Below, one piece after another: positions 15,992 to 24,982 of a stretch of 49,258 nucleotides of DNA. The position numbers were made by a program, and so were the translations under genes. Below the pieces are notes generated by a model. It saw nothing but the letters and a program-made list of their open reading frames with translations, ran no database searches and was not told where the DNA came from. Numbering within the stretch: position 1 is the stretch's first letter; each line of letters opens with the position of its first letter. The DNA comes from Nitrospirota bacterium (lineage in GTDB: Bacteria > Nitrospirota > UBA9217). Location of the stretch: contig JAOUEV010000001.1 of NCBI GenBank assembly GCA_029858565.1, positions 171,420 through 220,677 of the forward strand. The letters run 5' to 3'.

Positions 15992-16011
15992 GAAGGACAA
16001 GATCCGAGCCT

Positions 16012-16722
16012 TTACTCCTGACGTCTGACTTCTGTCTCCTGGTTCCTGAACTTTACAAGCGCTTCCCGTGCCGCGCGCTGTTCCGCTTCCTTTTTGCTCC
16101 TGCCAATGCCGCGGCCGTAGACCTCTCCTTTGATCGAAAGCTCGACGGTAAACTCCTTCTGGTGGTCCGGGCCGGACTCGGTGACGACGCGGTAGTCCGG
16201 GAGCGTCCGCATCCGTTCCTGGCAGAGCTCCTGGAGATCGGTCTTGGCATCGGCCCCGGTCCCGGCCGCAGGCGCGTTATTCAGGGAATCAAGAAAGAAC
16301 CTGCTGATGAACGCGGCAGCCGGCGGAAGTCCGCCGTCCAGGTAGAGGGAGGCGATCAGGGCTTCGAGGGAGTCGGCCAGAAGCGAGTCCTTGTCCCGAC
16401 CGCCGGTCTGCGCCTCGCCCTTGCCGAGGCGCAGGAACTCGCCCAGCCCGATCGACCGGGCAATGGCCGCCAGGGACTGCTCGCTCACGACCGAGGCGCG
16501 GAGGCGCGACAGCTCACCCTCGGGCGACTGCGGGCGCATCTCCATCAGGATCTCGCTCACGACGAGGTTCAGGACCGCGTCGCCCAGGAATTCCATGCGT
16601 TCATTGTGCTCGGAGAGCCTGTTCTCGTTGGCGAAGGATTTATGAGTAAGGGCGCGCTCCAGCAGGACGGCATTCCTGAAATCATAGGACATCCGCTGCT
16701 GGAGCGCGTGGAACTGAGGCAT
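16012..16722 (-). CDS. rnc: Ribonuclease III
   Basis: 236 residues from the ATG at 16722, one base after the fabF stop. RNase III cuts double-stranded RNA in rRNA and mRNA processing. The catalytic signature (HNERMEFLGDAVLN) gives E44 and D48, and the second acidic pair is in LLADSLEALIASLYLDGG. A double-stranded RNA-binding domain fills about residues 160-225 (LQELCQERMRTLPDYRV to KKEAEQRAAREAL). The last residues (RNQETEVRRQE) fall beyond the normal domain and are encoded by a tandem heptamer array, so the tail is probably not ancestral. A longer open frame extends into fabF and is not credible. Confidence 0.96.
   Translation of the reverse strand: MPQFHALQQRMSYDFRNAVLLERALTHKSFANENRLSEHNERMEFLGDAVLNLVVSEILMEMRPQSPEGELSRLRASVVSEQSLAAIARSIGLGEFLRLGKGEAQTGGRDKDSLLADSLEALIASLYLDGGLPPAAAFISRFFLDSLNNAPAAGTGADAKTDLQELCQERMRTLPDYRVVTESGPDHQKEFTVELSIKGEVYGRGIGRSKKEAEQRAAREALVKFRNQETEVRRQE
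16014..16048. repeat. Tandem heptamer xxxxCTG x5 forming the 3' end of rnc
   Basis: Five consecutive 7-bp units, ACTCCTG, ACGTCTG, ACTTCTG, TCTCCTG, GTTCCTG (minus strand: CAGGAAC, CAGGAGA, CAGAAGT, CAGACGT, CAGGAGT). The array encodes the last eleven residues of RNase III and supplies its stop codon. Confidence 0.8.
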
Positions 16723-16723
16723 G

Positions 16724-17965
16724 CTAGTTCCGGAACTTCTTGAAGATGACGGTGGCATTGGTGCCGCCGAAGCCGAAGGAGTTCGACATGGCCACGTCGA
16801 ACTCCTGCTTCCGGGCAGTGTTCGGCACGTAATCGAGGTCGCACTCCGGATCCGGGTTCTCGAGGTTGATCGTCGGAGGAAGGATCCCGTGCTCCATGGC
16901 GAGCAGGCTGATGACCGCCTCGACGCCGCCGGCCGCACCCAGGAGATGGCCGGTCATGGACTTGGTCGAACTGACCGGAACCTTCCGGGCGTGCTCGCCG
17001 AAGACCGACTTGATGGCCATGGTCTCAAGCTCGTCGCCGTACTTCGTTGACGTGCCGTGGGCGTTGATGTAGCCAACCTCGGACGGAGCGACGCCCGCGT
17101 CCTTGATCGCCATGGCCATGCACCGGGCCGCGCCTTCGCCGTTGGGCGCAGGCGAGGTGATGTGGTAGGCGTCGCCCGAGGCTCCGTAGCCGATGATCTC
17201 GGCGTAGATGCGGGCACCCCGTTTTTTCGCGAACTCCAGCTCCTCGAGGATGACGATCCCTGATCCCTCGCCCATGACGAATCCGTCGCGTTGGGAATCG
17301 AAGGGCCTGCTGGCGCGCTCGGGCTCGCTGTTCCGGGTGGAGAGCGCCTTCATGGCGTTGAACCCGCCGACCGCCAGGGGACAGATGGTCGCTTCCGTGC
17401 CGCCGGCGATCATGGCGTCGATCTCGCCCCGCTGGATCCATTTGAACGCGTCGCCGATGGAATGGGTGCCCGTGGCGCATGCCGTGACCACGCTGATGTT
17501 CGGACCCTTGGCCCCGACGCGCATGGAGATATGTCCGGCCACCTCATTGACGATGACCATGGGAATGAAGAACGGCGTGATCCTGCGGTAGCCCTTTTCC
17601 CGGTAGGCGTCATAGACCCGTTCGATGGCGGGAAGGCCGCCCATGCCCGCGCCTACCATGACACCGATGCGATCGGCGTTCTCCGGGGAGATGATGAGCT
17701 TCGAATCTTCCATGGCCATCTGGCTGGCGGCGATGGCCAGATGGATGAAACGGTCCATCTTTTTGATCTCTTTTGGCTCGATGTACTTGGCCGCGTCGAA
17801 TCCCTTCACTTCTCCGGCGATCTGGGTGGGGATATCCTTGTCATCGAACTGGGTGATCGGGCCGATGCCGGACCTGCCCGCCGCTATGCCCTGCCACGAA
17901 GATTCCGTATCCAGACCGACGGGCGTGATCATGCCGACGCCGGTTACCACGACTCTGCGCTTCAA
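16724..17965 (-). CDS. fabF: Beta-ketoacyl-ACP synthase II
   Basis: 413 residues from a TTG start at 17965. An in-frame ATG six codons upstream is also open. However, the sequence AGGAGGT sits inside that extension, 7 bp before the TTG, and translation from TTG gives the classic FabF start ([16 protein letters not shown]) and puts the catalytic cysteine at 163 as in other FabF proteins. The condensing triad is visible: Cys163 in [11 protein letters not shown], His in [12 protein letters not shown] and His in [13 protein letters not shown]. It elongates acyl-ACP with malonyl-ACP. It sits between acpP (about 120 bp upstream, with a hairpin between) and rnc (1 bp downstream). Confidence 0.97.
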   Translation of the reverse strand: MKRRVVVTGVGMITPVGLDTESSWQGIAAGRSGIGPITQFDDKDIPTQIAGEVKGFDAAKYIEPKEIKKMDRFIHLAIAASQMAMEDSKLIISPENADRIGVMVGAGMGGLPAIERVYDAYREKGYRRITPFFIPMVIVNEVAGHISMRVGAKGPNISVVTACATGTHSIGDAFKWIQRGEIDAMIAGGTEATICPLAVGGFNAMKALSTRNSEPERASRPFDSQRDGFVMGEGSGIVILEELEFAKKRGARIYAEIIGYGASGDAYHITSPAPNGEGAARCMAMAIKDAGVAPSEVGYINAHGTSTKYGDELETMAIKSVFGEHARKVPVSSTKSMTGHLLGAAGGVEAVISLLAMEHGILPPTINLENPDPECDLDYVPNTARKQEFDVAMSNSFGFGGTNATVIFKKFRN

Positions 17966-17992
17966 AGGATGTACCTCCTGCATGCTTTAAAA

Positions 17993-18050
17993 TCCGAAAA
18001 GCCAAAAAACCCGACCTCGTTCTGAGGGAGGGGGTCTTCTGGCTTTCGGA
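17993..18050 (-). promoter_or_regulatory. Inverted repeat between acpP and fabF with internal terminator-like hairpin
   Basis: The outer arms TCCGAAAAGCC (17993-18003) and GGCTTTCGGA (18041-18050) pair. Inside, on the minus strand, an imperfect CCCTC/GAGG hairpin with a flanking CCC/GGG stretch precedes six T residues (opposite the A-run at 18004-18009). It could trim transcription so that acpP is made in excess over fabF, a stoichiometry acyl carrier protein often needs; that role is inference. Confidence 0.5.
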
Positions 18051-18086
18051 AAGTCCAGCAAAAAGAACGTAGTGCCGATGCTGCCT

Positions 18087-18323
18087 TTACTTCGCTTTTG
18101 CCTTGATGTAATCGATGGCGTTCTGGACCGTAGCGATCTTCTCCGCATCTTCGTCCGGGATCTCGACGCCGAACTCCTCTTCGAGGGCCATGACCAGCTC
18201 GACCGTATCGAGCGAGTCAGCGCCCAGGTCGTTCACGAACGATGCTTCGGGCTTCACGTCGCTCTCCGGCACGCCAAGCTGCTCGGAAATGATCTTTTTT
18301 ACCTTGCCTTCAACTTCTGCCAT
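18087..18323 (-). CDS. acpP: Acyl carrier protein
   Basis: 78 residues from the ATG at 18323, preceded by GAGGAGG. The phosphopantetheine attachment serine is S37 in [12 protein letters not shown]. The protein is strongly acidic and has the expected four-helix pattern ending [10 protein letters not shown]. It carries growing acyl chains for FabF, FabG, FabH and PlsX. It lies between fabG (58 bp upstream) and fabF. Confidence 0.98.
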   Translation of the reverse strand: MAEVEGKVKKIISEQLGVPESDVKPEASFVNDLGADSLDTVELVMALEEEFGVEIPDEDAEKIATVQNAIDYIKAKAK

Positions 18324-18381
18324 TGTATCCTCCTCTGGAAACAGTCGATAATTCATCAGTCGTCAGTCGACCGGTTGGTCG

Positions 18382-19122
18382 TTACATGTACATGCCGCCG
18401 TTCACGTGGATCACCTGGCCGGTGATGTATGCCGCGGCCGGGGACGCCAGGAACCGAACCGCATTCGCCACATCCTCGGACGATCCCAGACGGCCCAGCG
18501 GGATCTGCTTGGCCAGGTCCTGCCGCACCTGCTCGGAGAGCGCCTGGGTCATGGCCGTATCGATGAAGCCCGGGGCAACGGCGTTGGCCGTCACGTTCCT
18601 GTTGGCGTATTCGCGCGCAATGGTCTTGGTCAGGCCGATCAGCCCGGCCTTGGACGCCACATAGTTCGCCTGGCCAGCGTTGCCCATGGCGCCCACGATG
18701 GACGCGATGTTGATGATCGTGCCGCTGCGCTGCTTGGTCATGTGCTTGAGCGCGGCTTTGGTGCAGAGGAACGAGCCTTTCAGGTTGATCGAGAGCACCA
18801 GGTCCCAGTCCTCGTCCTTCATCCGCAGGATCAGTCCGTCGCGGGTAATGCCGGCATTGTTCACCAGAACATCGATCCTGCCGAACTTCTCCACCACCTG
18901 GTCGATCATTCCGGTCACTTCGGCCGAGGCGGCCACGTTTGCCTTGAGGGCCAGTGACTTCCGGCCCTTTGCCTCGATGTCCGCCGCGGTCTTCTGGGCT
19001 GCTTCGAGGTTCACGTCGCAGATGGCCACATCGGCGCCGTCCGCGGCGAGGCCCAGCGCAATGTCCCGGCCTATGCCCTGTGCAGCGCCGGTGACGAGTG
19101 CTATTTTTCCGGAAAGCATCAT
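18382..19122 (-). CDS. fabG: 3-oxoacyl-ACP reductase
   Basis: 246 residues from the first of two adjacent ATGs, 6 bp after GAGGAG. This short-chain dehydrogenase has the NADPH-binding TGAAQGIG motif near residues 11-18, the NNAG motif (VLVNNAGITRDGLIL), the catalytic serine region (IINIASIVGAMGN) and YVASK with the catalytic Tyr and Lys. The C-terminus (YITGQVIHVNGGMYM) is typical of FabG. It reduces 3-oxoacyl-ACP in each elongation round. The position upstream, where fabD usually stands, holds only a fabD relic. Confidence 0.97.
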   Translation of the reverse strand: MMLSGKIALVTGAAQGIGRDIALGLAADGADVAICDVNLEAAQKTAADIEAKGRKSLALKANVAASAEVTGMIDQVVEKFGRIDVLVNNAGITRDGLILRMKDEDWDLVLSINLKGSFLCTKAALKHMTKQRSGTIINIASIVGAMGNAGQANYVASKAGLIGLTKTIAREYANRNVTANAVAPGFIDTAMTQALSEQVRQDLAKQIPLGRLGSSEDVANAVRFLASPAAAYITGQVIHVNGGMYM

Positions 19123-19239
19123 GAACTTCTCCTCGGAAAAGACAAAAACCAGGAAATTATATCTCGCAGAGGCACGAAGCACGCAGAGAAAGCAGGACCC
19201 GGAATTAAGACTTCTCTGTACTGCAGTGCGATGACATGC

Positions 19240-19383
19240 TCATGGCGAGCGGAGCAAACTTTTTACGCCCGCAGCCTTGGCCGGTACCGTAGTATTTTCT
19301 CCGGTGATAACGATCTGGCCGGGGCTGTTGTAATTTGCAGGGGCAACTATACCATTTTTCGACACTTTGAGGCAAGTACTTTT
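19240..19383 (-). pseudogene. Relic fragment of a canonical fabD upstream of fabG
   Basis: Between a TAG (19386-19384) and a TGA (19242-19240) the minus strand encodes a short FabD-like piece with core GIVAPANYNSPGQIVITGE, followed by AKAAGVKSLL. In intact FabD enzymes this NFNSPGQxVIxG segment is followed about 20 residues later by KxAGAKRxxPLPVS. Here the two parts are closer than normal, and the rest of the gene on both sides is gone. It occupies the usual place of fabD in a fabD-fabG-acpP-fabF order. The intact fabD at 29984 differs clearly in this segment (VANFNSPGQTVISGP), so the relic is not a recent copy of it. Confidence 0.8.
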
Positions 19384-19673
19384 CTAGGGAACCGGATCCG
19401 CGTGGGCTTGCGGGCTCAGGCGGCCCACCGTCGCTTTTGCACGCTCCCCCGGCATCTGGAGATGCGCGGTTATTGTCAAAATTAGACCGCAAAATCAGCC
19501 GGTTGTGCCGATAATTGTATTGATAAGTTCTCGTGCCCGTGCTATTTTTCTTCCATAGCTTCACGCAGGAATCTTTTCGCTGAAGGATCATGCGCTTTCA
19601 CTGGATCGCTGGTTCTCGTGGGAGCGATCGTAGCGCAGAAATCGAGTCGTTTGTTCAACCTGGGGGGGCTTCT

Positions 19674-20183
19674 ATGATCATCAAAGAGCTGAACGGGCAT
19701 ACCCCGAAGTTCGGTAAGGATTGTTTCCTGGCCGAGAATGCTGTTGTTATCGGTGATGTGGTGATGGGGGACCAGTGCAGTGTCTGGTACAATGCCGTCA
19801 TCCGGGGCGATGTTCACTTCATTCGTATAGGGGATAAAGTGAACATCCAGGACGGAGCAGTGGTGCACTGCACCTATCAGACATCGCCGACCACGATCGG
19901 CAATAACGTCTCTATCGGACACAATGCCATCGTTCATGGCTGCACGATCCACGATAACGTTCTTGTGGGCATGGGGGCGATCGTCATGGATGATTGCGTG
20001 ATAGAAAGCAATTCGATCATTGCCGCCGGTGCAGTCGTCACCCACGGGACACGGGTGGAGGCGGGATCGGTGTTCGCCGGGGTGCCGGCGAAAAAGATCA
20101 AGAACGTCAGTCAGGAGCAGATCGCCAACGAGATCGAAGGCCGGGCGGACAATTACGTAAAATATGCCGCCTGGTACAAATAG
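19674..20183 (+). CDS. Gamma-carbonic-anhydrase-like hexapeptide-repeat protein
   Basis: 169 residues starting MIIKELNGHTPKFGKDCFLA, the usual N-terminus of the YrdA/PaaY/gamma-carbonic-anhydrase group. Left-handed beta-helix repeats run through residues about 20-140. Three metal-ligand histidines are in place: H65 (GAVVHCT), H83 and H88 (SIGHNAIVHGC). The start is chosen at the conserved N-terminus with a G-rich stretch just before it; the frame is open further upstream without support. It stands divergently from fabG and converges on pccA. A role in supplying bicarbonate to the neighbouring biotin-dependent carboxylase is an attractive inference only. Confidence 0.9.
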   Translation: MIIKELNGHTPKFGKDCFLAENAVVIGDVVMGDQCSVWYNAVIRGDVHFIRIGDKVNIQDGAVVHCTYQTSPTTIGNNVSIGHNAIVHGCTIHDNVLVGMGAIVMDDCVIESNSIIAAGAVVTHGTRVEAGSVFAGVPAKKIKNVSQEQIANEIEGRADNYVKYAAWYK

Positions 20184-20255
20184 CCTTTCCCGCCCCGCAT
20201 CCTTCCGAAAAGTTACATCAAGACCGATGGAACCACGGGTCCCGACTTTGTCGTG

Positions 20256-20303
20256 ACACACAGATGGAGACAAGGCTTTCCGTTCTTGATTCTATCTGTG
20301 TGT
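20256..20303. repeat. 10-bp inverted repeat in the convergent gap
   Basis: ACACACAGAT (20256-20265) and ATCTGTGTGT (20294-20303), separated by 28 bases. It lies between the ends of the carbonic-anhydrase-like gene (plus) and pccA (minus). There is no T-run, so terminator function is uncertain. Confidence 0.6.
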
Positions 20304-20349
20304 GGCGAAGCCACCAGTGGTTACAGCGGTTTGGTTCCGGCTTTTCAGG

Positions 20350-22359
20350 TCACGTCGTGAACGTGATGAGGACCTCATCGGTTTCCACCGCTTTGCCGAC
20401 CGTCGCAGCCACCTCTTCCACGATCCCTTCGCAGGGCGAGGACACCCCGCTTTCCATTTTCATGGATTCGATGACCACCAGGTCCTGGCCGCGGTAGACG
20501 CGATCCCCTTTTTTGACCAGGATATTGACCACCATGCCGGGAAGGGGGGAGAGCAGCATGTTCTCGGTGGAGCCTTTGGCTTCCTTCGGCATGTACTGGG
20601 CCAGCTCCCACTCTCCGGGCGTGTAGACCTCGAAGATGCGGGAATTGCCGCAATAGGCCGCCCAGATGAAGTTCTGCCGGTACTGGAGCCTGAAGTAGTG
20701 GTTCACGCTGTTGATCGACAGCTTCAATATGCGCCGGTAGAACTCGAACGCCGGCGTGACTATGTTGTATTCCGTGCCGTTCACTTTGCAGTGCCAGTCC
20801 GGTGAGGCAAGCTCTCCTTCCAGTTCAACCTGAAAGATGTCGTTGTTGCCTTTGACCACATAGCGGTGCAGGTGGTCCGGTTTGTGCGAGAGGCCGACCT
20901 TTGCCGCCATGGGCTTGAGGGATTCCCGGACCAGGTTCTTGCGGTTGTGATAGACGATGGTCGCGGCGATGACCATGGCTGCGAGCTGTTCCATCGGCGG
21001 CTCGGCCTTGGCCGCGCCCTCCTCGAAATGCTGATCGATGAACCCGGTCGAGAGGTCGCCCTTGATGAAGGAGGGATGGTTCAGGATGGAGTTCGCGAAG
21101 TTCACGTTCGTGGTCACGCCTTCGATATGGTATCGGTTCAGCGCATTGATCAGGGAGGTCCGCGCCTGCTCCCGCGTCTCGCCCCAGCTGATCACTTTGG
21201 AGAGCAGTGAATCGTAGTAGACGCTGACGAAGCTGCCGGCCTCCACGCCGCTGTCGAGTCTGACGTTCCTGCCCTTGAGGTTCGAGTACCGGGTGATCAG
21301 TCCCGTCGAGGGAAGGAAGTTCCGCGACGAATCCTCGGCGCAGATCCTGGCCTCGATGGACCAGCCCTTGATCGAAACGTCCTTCTGCTTGATCGGCAGG
21401 GGCTCGCCTGATGCGACCTTGAGCTGCAGCTCCACGAGGTCGAGGCCCGTGACCATCTCGGTCACCGGGTGCTCCACCTGGAGCCGCGTGTTCATCTCCA
21501 TGAAGAAGAAGTTCCTGTTGCCGTCCATGATGAATTCCACGGTGCCTGCGTTGGAGTACCCCGCCTCGCGGGCCAATGCGCAGGCCAGCTCGCCCATGCG
21601 GGCCCTGAGCGCCTCGTCGACGGCAAGGGAAGGGGCTTCCTCGATCACCTTCTGGTAACGCCGCTGGATCGAGCACTCCCGCTCTCCGAGATACAGTGCG
21701 TTCCCCTGCTTGTCGGCGATGATCTGGATCTCGATATGGCGGGGGGTGCTGATGAACCGCTCTAGGAATATCCGGTTGTCACCGAATGCCTTGCGGGTCT
21801 CCTCCTGTGCGGACTGGAGCGCGGATTCAAGTTCATGAGGCCCGGCGACCATACGCATGCCCCGTCCGCCGCCTCCGGCAGCCGGCTTGAGCAGCACGGG
21901 ATATCCGATCTCGGCGGCAAGCGCCCGTATCTCGTCGAGGTCGACGATGGGCAGGTTGTGGCCAACCACCACCGGCACCCCGGCCTTCATTGCGATGTTC
22001 TTGGCAGAAATCTTGTCTCCCAGAGCGGAGATCACCTCCGCCGAGGGCCCGATGAAGGTCAAGCCCGCGTTGGCCACGGCGGCGGCGAACTTCGAGTTCT
22101 CCGACAGGAATCCGTAGCCCGGGTGAACAGCCTGGGCGCCTGTTTCGAGCGCGGCGGTGACGATCTTTTCGTGCACCAGATAGGAGGACGTTGACGGCGC
22201 CGGACCTATGTGAACGGCCTCGTCGGCCTCCCGCACATGGAGCGAACGCGCGTCGGCGTCGGAGTAGACCGCCACGGTCTTGACCTTCAGCTTCCTGCAG
22301 GTCTTGATGATGCGGATCGCGATCTCACCACGGTTTGCTATAAGGATCTTGTCGAACAT
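20350..22359 (-). CDS. pccA: Acyl-CoA (propionyl-CoA) carboxylase alpha chain: biotin carboxylase plus biotin carrier
   Basis: 669 residues. Residues 1 to about 450 are the biotin carboxylase domain (KILIANRGEIAIRIIKTCRK, HPGYGFLSEN, the ATP-grasp glycine loop KPAAGGGGRGMRM, and EMNTRLQVEHPVTEM). A linker domain follows. The biotin carrier domain forms the C-terminus with the biotinylated lysine about K634 in VIESMKMESG. Fusion of both parts marks acyl-CoA carboxylases of the propionyl/methylcrotonyl type rather than AccC. Next to pccB, mcm and mce, propionyl-CoA is the likely substrate. AAAGGAGCC precedes the ATG, 22 bp after pccB. Confidence 0.93.
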   Translation of the reverse strand: MFDKILIANRGEIAIRIIKTCRKLKVKTVAVYSDADARSLHVREADEAVHIGPAPSTSSYLVHEKIVTAALETGAQAVHPGYGFLSENSKFAAAVANAGLTFIGPSAEVISALGDKISAKNIAMKAGVPVVVGHNLPIVDLDEIRALAAEIGYPVLLKPAAGGGGRGMRMVAGPHELESALQSAQEETRKAFGDNRIFLERFISTPRHIEIQIIADKQGNALYLGERECSIQRRYQKVIEEAPSLAVDEALRARMGELACALAREAGYSNAGTVEFIMDGNRNFFFMEMNTRLQVEHPVTEMVTGLDLVELQLKVASGEPLPIKQKDVSIKGWSIEARICAEDSSRNFLPSTGLITRYSNLKGRNVRLDSGVEAGSFVSVYYDSLLSKVISWGETREQARTSLINALNRYHIEGVTTNVNFANSILNHPSFIKGDLSTGFIDQHFEEGAAKAEPPMEQLAAMVIAATIVYHNRKNLVRESLKPMAAKVGLSHKPDHLHRYVVKGNNDIFQVELEGELASPDWHCKVNGTEYNIVTPAFEFYRRILKLSINSVNHYFRLQYRQNFIWAAYCGNSRIFEVYTPGEWELAQYMPKEAKGSTENMLLSPLPGMVVNILVKKGDRVYRGQDLVVIESMKMESGVSSPCEGIVEEVAATVGKAVETDEVLITFTT

Positions 22360-22381
22360 AGCGGCTCCTTTTTTTAGAAGA

Positions 22382-23935
22382 TCACAACGGAATATTCCCG
22401 TGCTTCCGCTGCGGCCGGTTCGTCCGTTTGTTCTCCAGGAACTGGAGGCTGCGGATCAGCCGGTGACGCGTTTCACGGGGGCTGATGACGTCGTCGATGA
22501 ACCCGCGCTTTGCAGCCATGAAGGGATTGGCGTAGGCCTGCCGGTATTCTTCCGTTTTCCGGGCGAGCATCTCTTCGGGATTGGCGGCCTCGTCGATCTC
22601 CTTGCGGTAGATGATCTGCGCGGCGCCTTTGGGCCCGAGCACGGCGATCTCCGCCGCGGGCCAGGCAAGGTTCACGTCGCAGCCGATGTGCTTGGAGTTC
22701 ATGACCACGTAGGCGCCGCCGTAGGCTTTCCGGATGATGACCGTGATCCGCGGCACCGTGGCTTCCGAGAAGGCATAGAGCAGCTTCGCGCCGTGCCGGA
22801 TGATGCCGCCGTGCTCCTGCACCGGACCGGGCATGAACCCCGGGACGTCCTCGAGGCAGACGAGCGGGATATTGAAAGCGTCGCAGAACCGGACGAAGCG
22901 GGCGGCCTTTTCCGAGGCCTGGACGTCAAGGACGCCGGCGAGCACCGCGGGCTGGTTGGCGATGAGGCCGATGGTCTGGCCGCCGAGACGGCCGAATCCC
23001 ACGATGATGTTCCGCGCGAAGTGGGGGTGGATCTCCAAAAACTCGGCCCCGTCCAGGATGCTGGTGATGAGGATCTTCATGTCATAGGTCTGGTTCGGGT
23101 TCGCCGGGACCAGGTAATCCAGGGCTGGATCGGTGCGCTCGATCGGGTCCCGCAGGTCGAGGATCGGCGCCTGCTGGCGGTTGTTCGAAGGCAGGTAATT
23201 GATCAGACGCCGCACCTCGCGCAGGCAGAGGATGTCGTTGGGAAAGGCGAAATGGGCCACGCCGCTCTTCTTGCTGTGCACCATGGCCCCGCCCAGGTCT
23301 TCCGCCGTGATGTCCTGGTGGGTGACGGTCTTCACGACGTTCGGCCCCGTGACGAACATGTAGGAGGTGTGCTCGACCATGAAGGTGAAGTCCGTGATGG
23401 CCGGGCTGTAGACCGCGCCGCCGGCGCAGGGGCCCATGACGCAGGATATCTGCGGCACTACCCCGCTTGCCTGCACATTGCGGTGGAATATCTCGCCGTA
23501 GGCAGCCAGGGATTCGACGCCTTCCTGGATGCGCGCGCCGCCTGAATCGTTCAGACCGATGATCGGCGCGCCGACCCGGACAGCATGGTCCATGACCTTG
23601 CAGATCTTCTGGGAATGGGCCTCGCCGAGAGCGCCGCCCATGATGGTGAAGTCCTGGCTGAAGACGAACACCTCGCGTCCGTCGATGGTACCGTGGCCGG
23701 TGATCACGCCGTCGCCGGGAAACTCACCGACGCCGCTCGAGAGTCCCGCCCTGCCGGTCATCAGCAGATCGAACTCCTCGAACGAGCCTTCGTCGAGCAG
23801 CAGATCGATGCGCTCCCGCGCGGTGAGTTTGCCTTTCTTGTGCTGCGCGTCGATCCTCTTTGCGCCGCCGCCAAGAAGAGCTTCCTCTTTCATGGATTCA
23901 AGCTTTATCAGATTGTCCTGTCCGGGCTGCTGCAT
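22382..23935 (-). CDS. pccB: Propionyl-CoA carboxylase beta chain (carboxyltransferase)
   Basis: 517 residues, the full length of the decarboxylase-type carboxyltransferase family. Motifs seen: a signature start ([20 protein letters not shown]), the GGAxxEAHSQK region ([17 protein letters not shown]), the first oxyanion loop ([17 protein letters not shown]) and the second ([18 protein letters not shown]). Its partner PccA carries carboxybiotin. GGGAGGT precedes the ATG. It lies 57 bp after meaB. The product with PccA is (S)-methylmalonyl-CoA. Confidence 0.94.
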   Translation of the reverse strand: MQQPGQDNLIKLESMKEEALLGGGAKRIDAQHKKGKLTARERIDLLLDEGSFEEFDLLMTGRAGLSSGVGEFPGDGVITGHGTIDGREVFVFSQDFTIMGGALGEAHSQKICKVMDHAVRVGAPIIGLNDSGGARIQEGVESLAAYGEIFHRNVQASGVVPQISCVMGPCAGGAVYSPAITDFTFMVEHTSYMFVTGPNVVKTVTHQDITAEDLGGAMVHSKKSGVAHFAFPNDILCLREVRRLINYLPSNNRQQAPILDLRDPIERTDPALDYLVPANPNQTYDMKILITSILDGAEFLEIHPHFARNIIVGFGRLGGQTIGLIANQPAVLAGVLDVQASEKAARFVRFCDAFNIPLVCLEDVPGFMPGPVQEHGGIIRHGAKLLYAFSEATVPRITVIIRKAYGGAYVVMNSKHIGCDVNLAWPAAEIAVLGPKGAAQIIYRKEIDEAANPEEMLARKTEEYRQAYANPFMAAKRGFIDDVISPRETRHRLIRSLQFLENKRTNRPQRKHGNIPL

Positions 23936-23992
23936 CGAATTACCTCCCTGGAAAAGGTGCTTTGTAAGGAACGCAATGACCGGACGGAGCGT

Positions 23993-24982
23993 TTATTTTC
24001 CGTTCCTGGTCTGCAAAAAGGCAAGCAGGCTGTCTGCCGCGGCGGCCGGCGACGTCTTCTTTTCTTCCACGTCCCTTCGTAACCGCGGAAGGGTTTCCCG
24101 AACATGCGGGCTGGCGTAGAACCATTGCCGCAATCCGTCATCAAGCAGGAAATTCATCCAGTCGAGGTCCTGGGCCTTTCTCTTTTCCGCCAGATCGCCG
24201 CTCTCCGTCAATTTGTCGCGATGGTCCAGGATGGTTTTCCAGATCGCATCGATCCCCTTGCCTTCCCTGGCGCTGCAGGTAAGGACCGGCGGGCGCCAAT
24301 TCGGGCTGGCGGGCATGAGCATGTTCAAGGCCGACTGATACTCCTTCTGAGCGCTCTCGGCCCGCACCAGGTTGTCGCCGTCTGCCTTGTTGATGACAAC
24401 GGCGTCGGCCACTTCGAGTACGCCTTTTTTCATGCCCTGCAGCTCGTCACCTGCTCCGGCGATCATCAGTACCAGGAAAAAATCGACCATGGAGGCGACG
24501 GTTGTCTCCGATTGCCCGACACCCATCGTCTCGATGATCACCACATCATAACCCGCGGCCTCGCACACGAGCAGGGTCTCCCGGGTCCTTCTGCCGACGC
24601 CGCCGAGCGTTCCCCCTGAAGGGGAGGGGCGGATAAAGGCGTTGGGATCGATTGCCAGCTTTTCCATGCGGGTCTTGTCGCCCAGGATACTGCCGCCGCT
24701 GCGGCTACTGCTCGGGTCGATGGCCAGGACGGCAACACGGTGCCCCTGGGCTGTGAGCATGGTTCCGAACCGTTCGATGAAGGTGCTCTTGCCCGCGCCG
24801 GGAACTCCGGTGATGCCGACGCGGATGCTGCGGCCGGTATGCGGAAGGAGCCGGTCAACGATGGTCCGGGCGAGCTCCTGATGGGCCGGAAGCGTGCTCT
24901 CGATGAGCGTGATGGTCTTGGCGAGCATCAGGCTGTCGCGGTTCAGTACGCCTGTTACGTAGTGTTGGGGGTCCTGGATCAT
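23993..24982 (-). CDS. meaB: Methylmalonyl-CoA mutase-associated GTPase MeaB
   Basis: 329 residues. This G3E-family GTPase protects and reloads adenosylcobalamin on methylmalonyl-CoA mutase. The P-loop GVPGAGKST spans residues 59-67. Other motifs are the Walker-B-like [18 protein letters not shown] and the MeaB-specific [10 protein letters not shown] segment, with NKAD for base recognition. The ATG overlaps the mcm stop by four bases (ATGA), so the two are made together, which matches their joint function. Confidence 0.96.
   Translation of the reverse strand: MIQDPQHYVTGVLNRDSLMLAKTITLIESTLPAHQELARTIVDRLLPHTGRSIRVGITGVPGAGKSTFIERFGTMLTAQGHRVAVLAIDPSSSRSGGSILGDKTRMEKLAIDPNAFIRPSPSGGTLGGVGRRTRETLLVCEAAGYDVVIIETMGVGQSETTVASMVDFFLVLMIAGAGDELQGMKKGVLEVADAVVINKADGDNLVRAESAQKEYQSALNMLMPASPNWRPPVLTCSAREGKGIDAIWKTILDHRDKLTESGDLAEKRKAQDLDWMNFLLDDGLRQWFYASPHVRETLPRLRRDVEEKKTSPAAAADSLLAFLQTRNGK

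Noticed and set aside
19370-19410. TCTAGGG-like start of a ykkC/guanidine riboswitch on the plus strand
   Set aside because: The conserved CTGGTCCGAGAGA-type and AAAAGCCCGGGA-type blocks do not follow.
19390-19480. Possible riboswitch upstream of fabG (minus strand, GGGGGAGCG...CCGCCTGAGCC reminiscent of a ZTP aptamer 3' part)
   Set aside because: The 5' half of the aptamer (the TGACTGGCG-like segment and its pairing) is missing, and the downstream genes are not folate or purine genes.
19542-19600. Minus-strand frame ending DPSAKRFLREAMEEK as another fab relic
   Set aside because: The upstream part of the frame is the shadow of the carbonic-anhydrase-like gene, and the short tail matches nothing I recognise.
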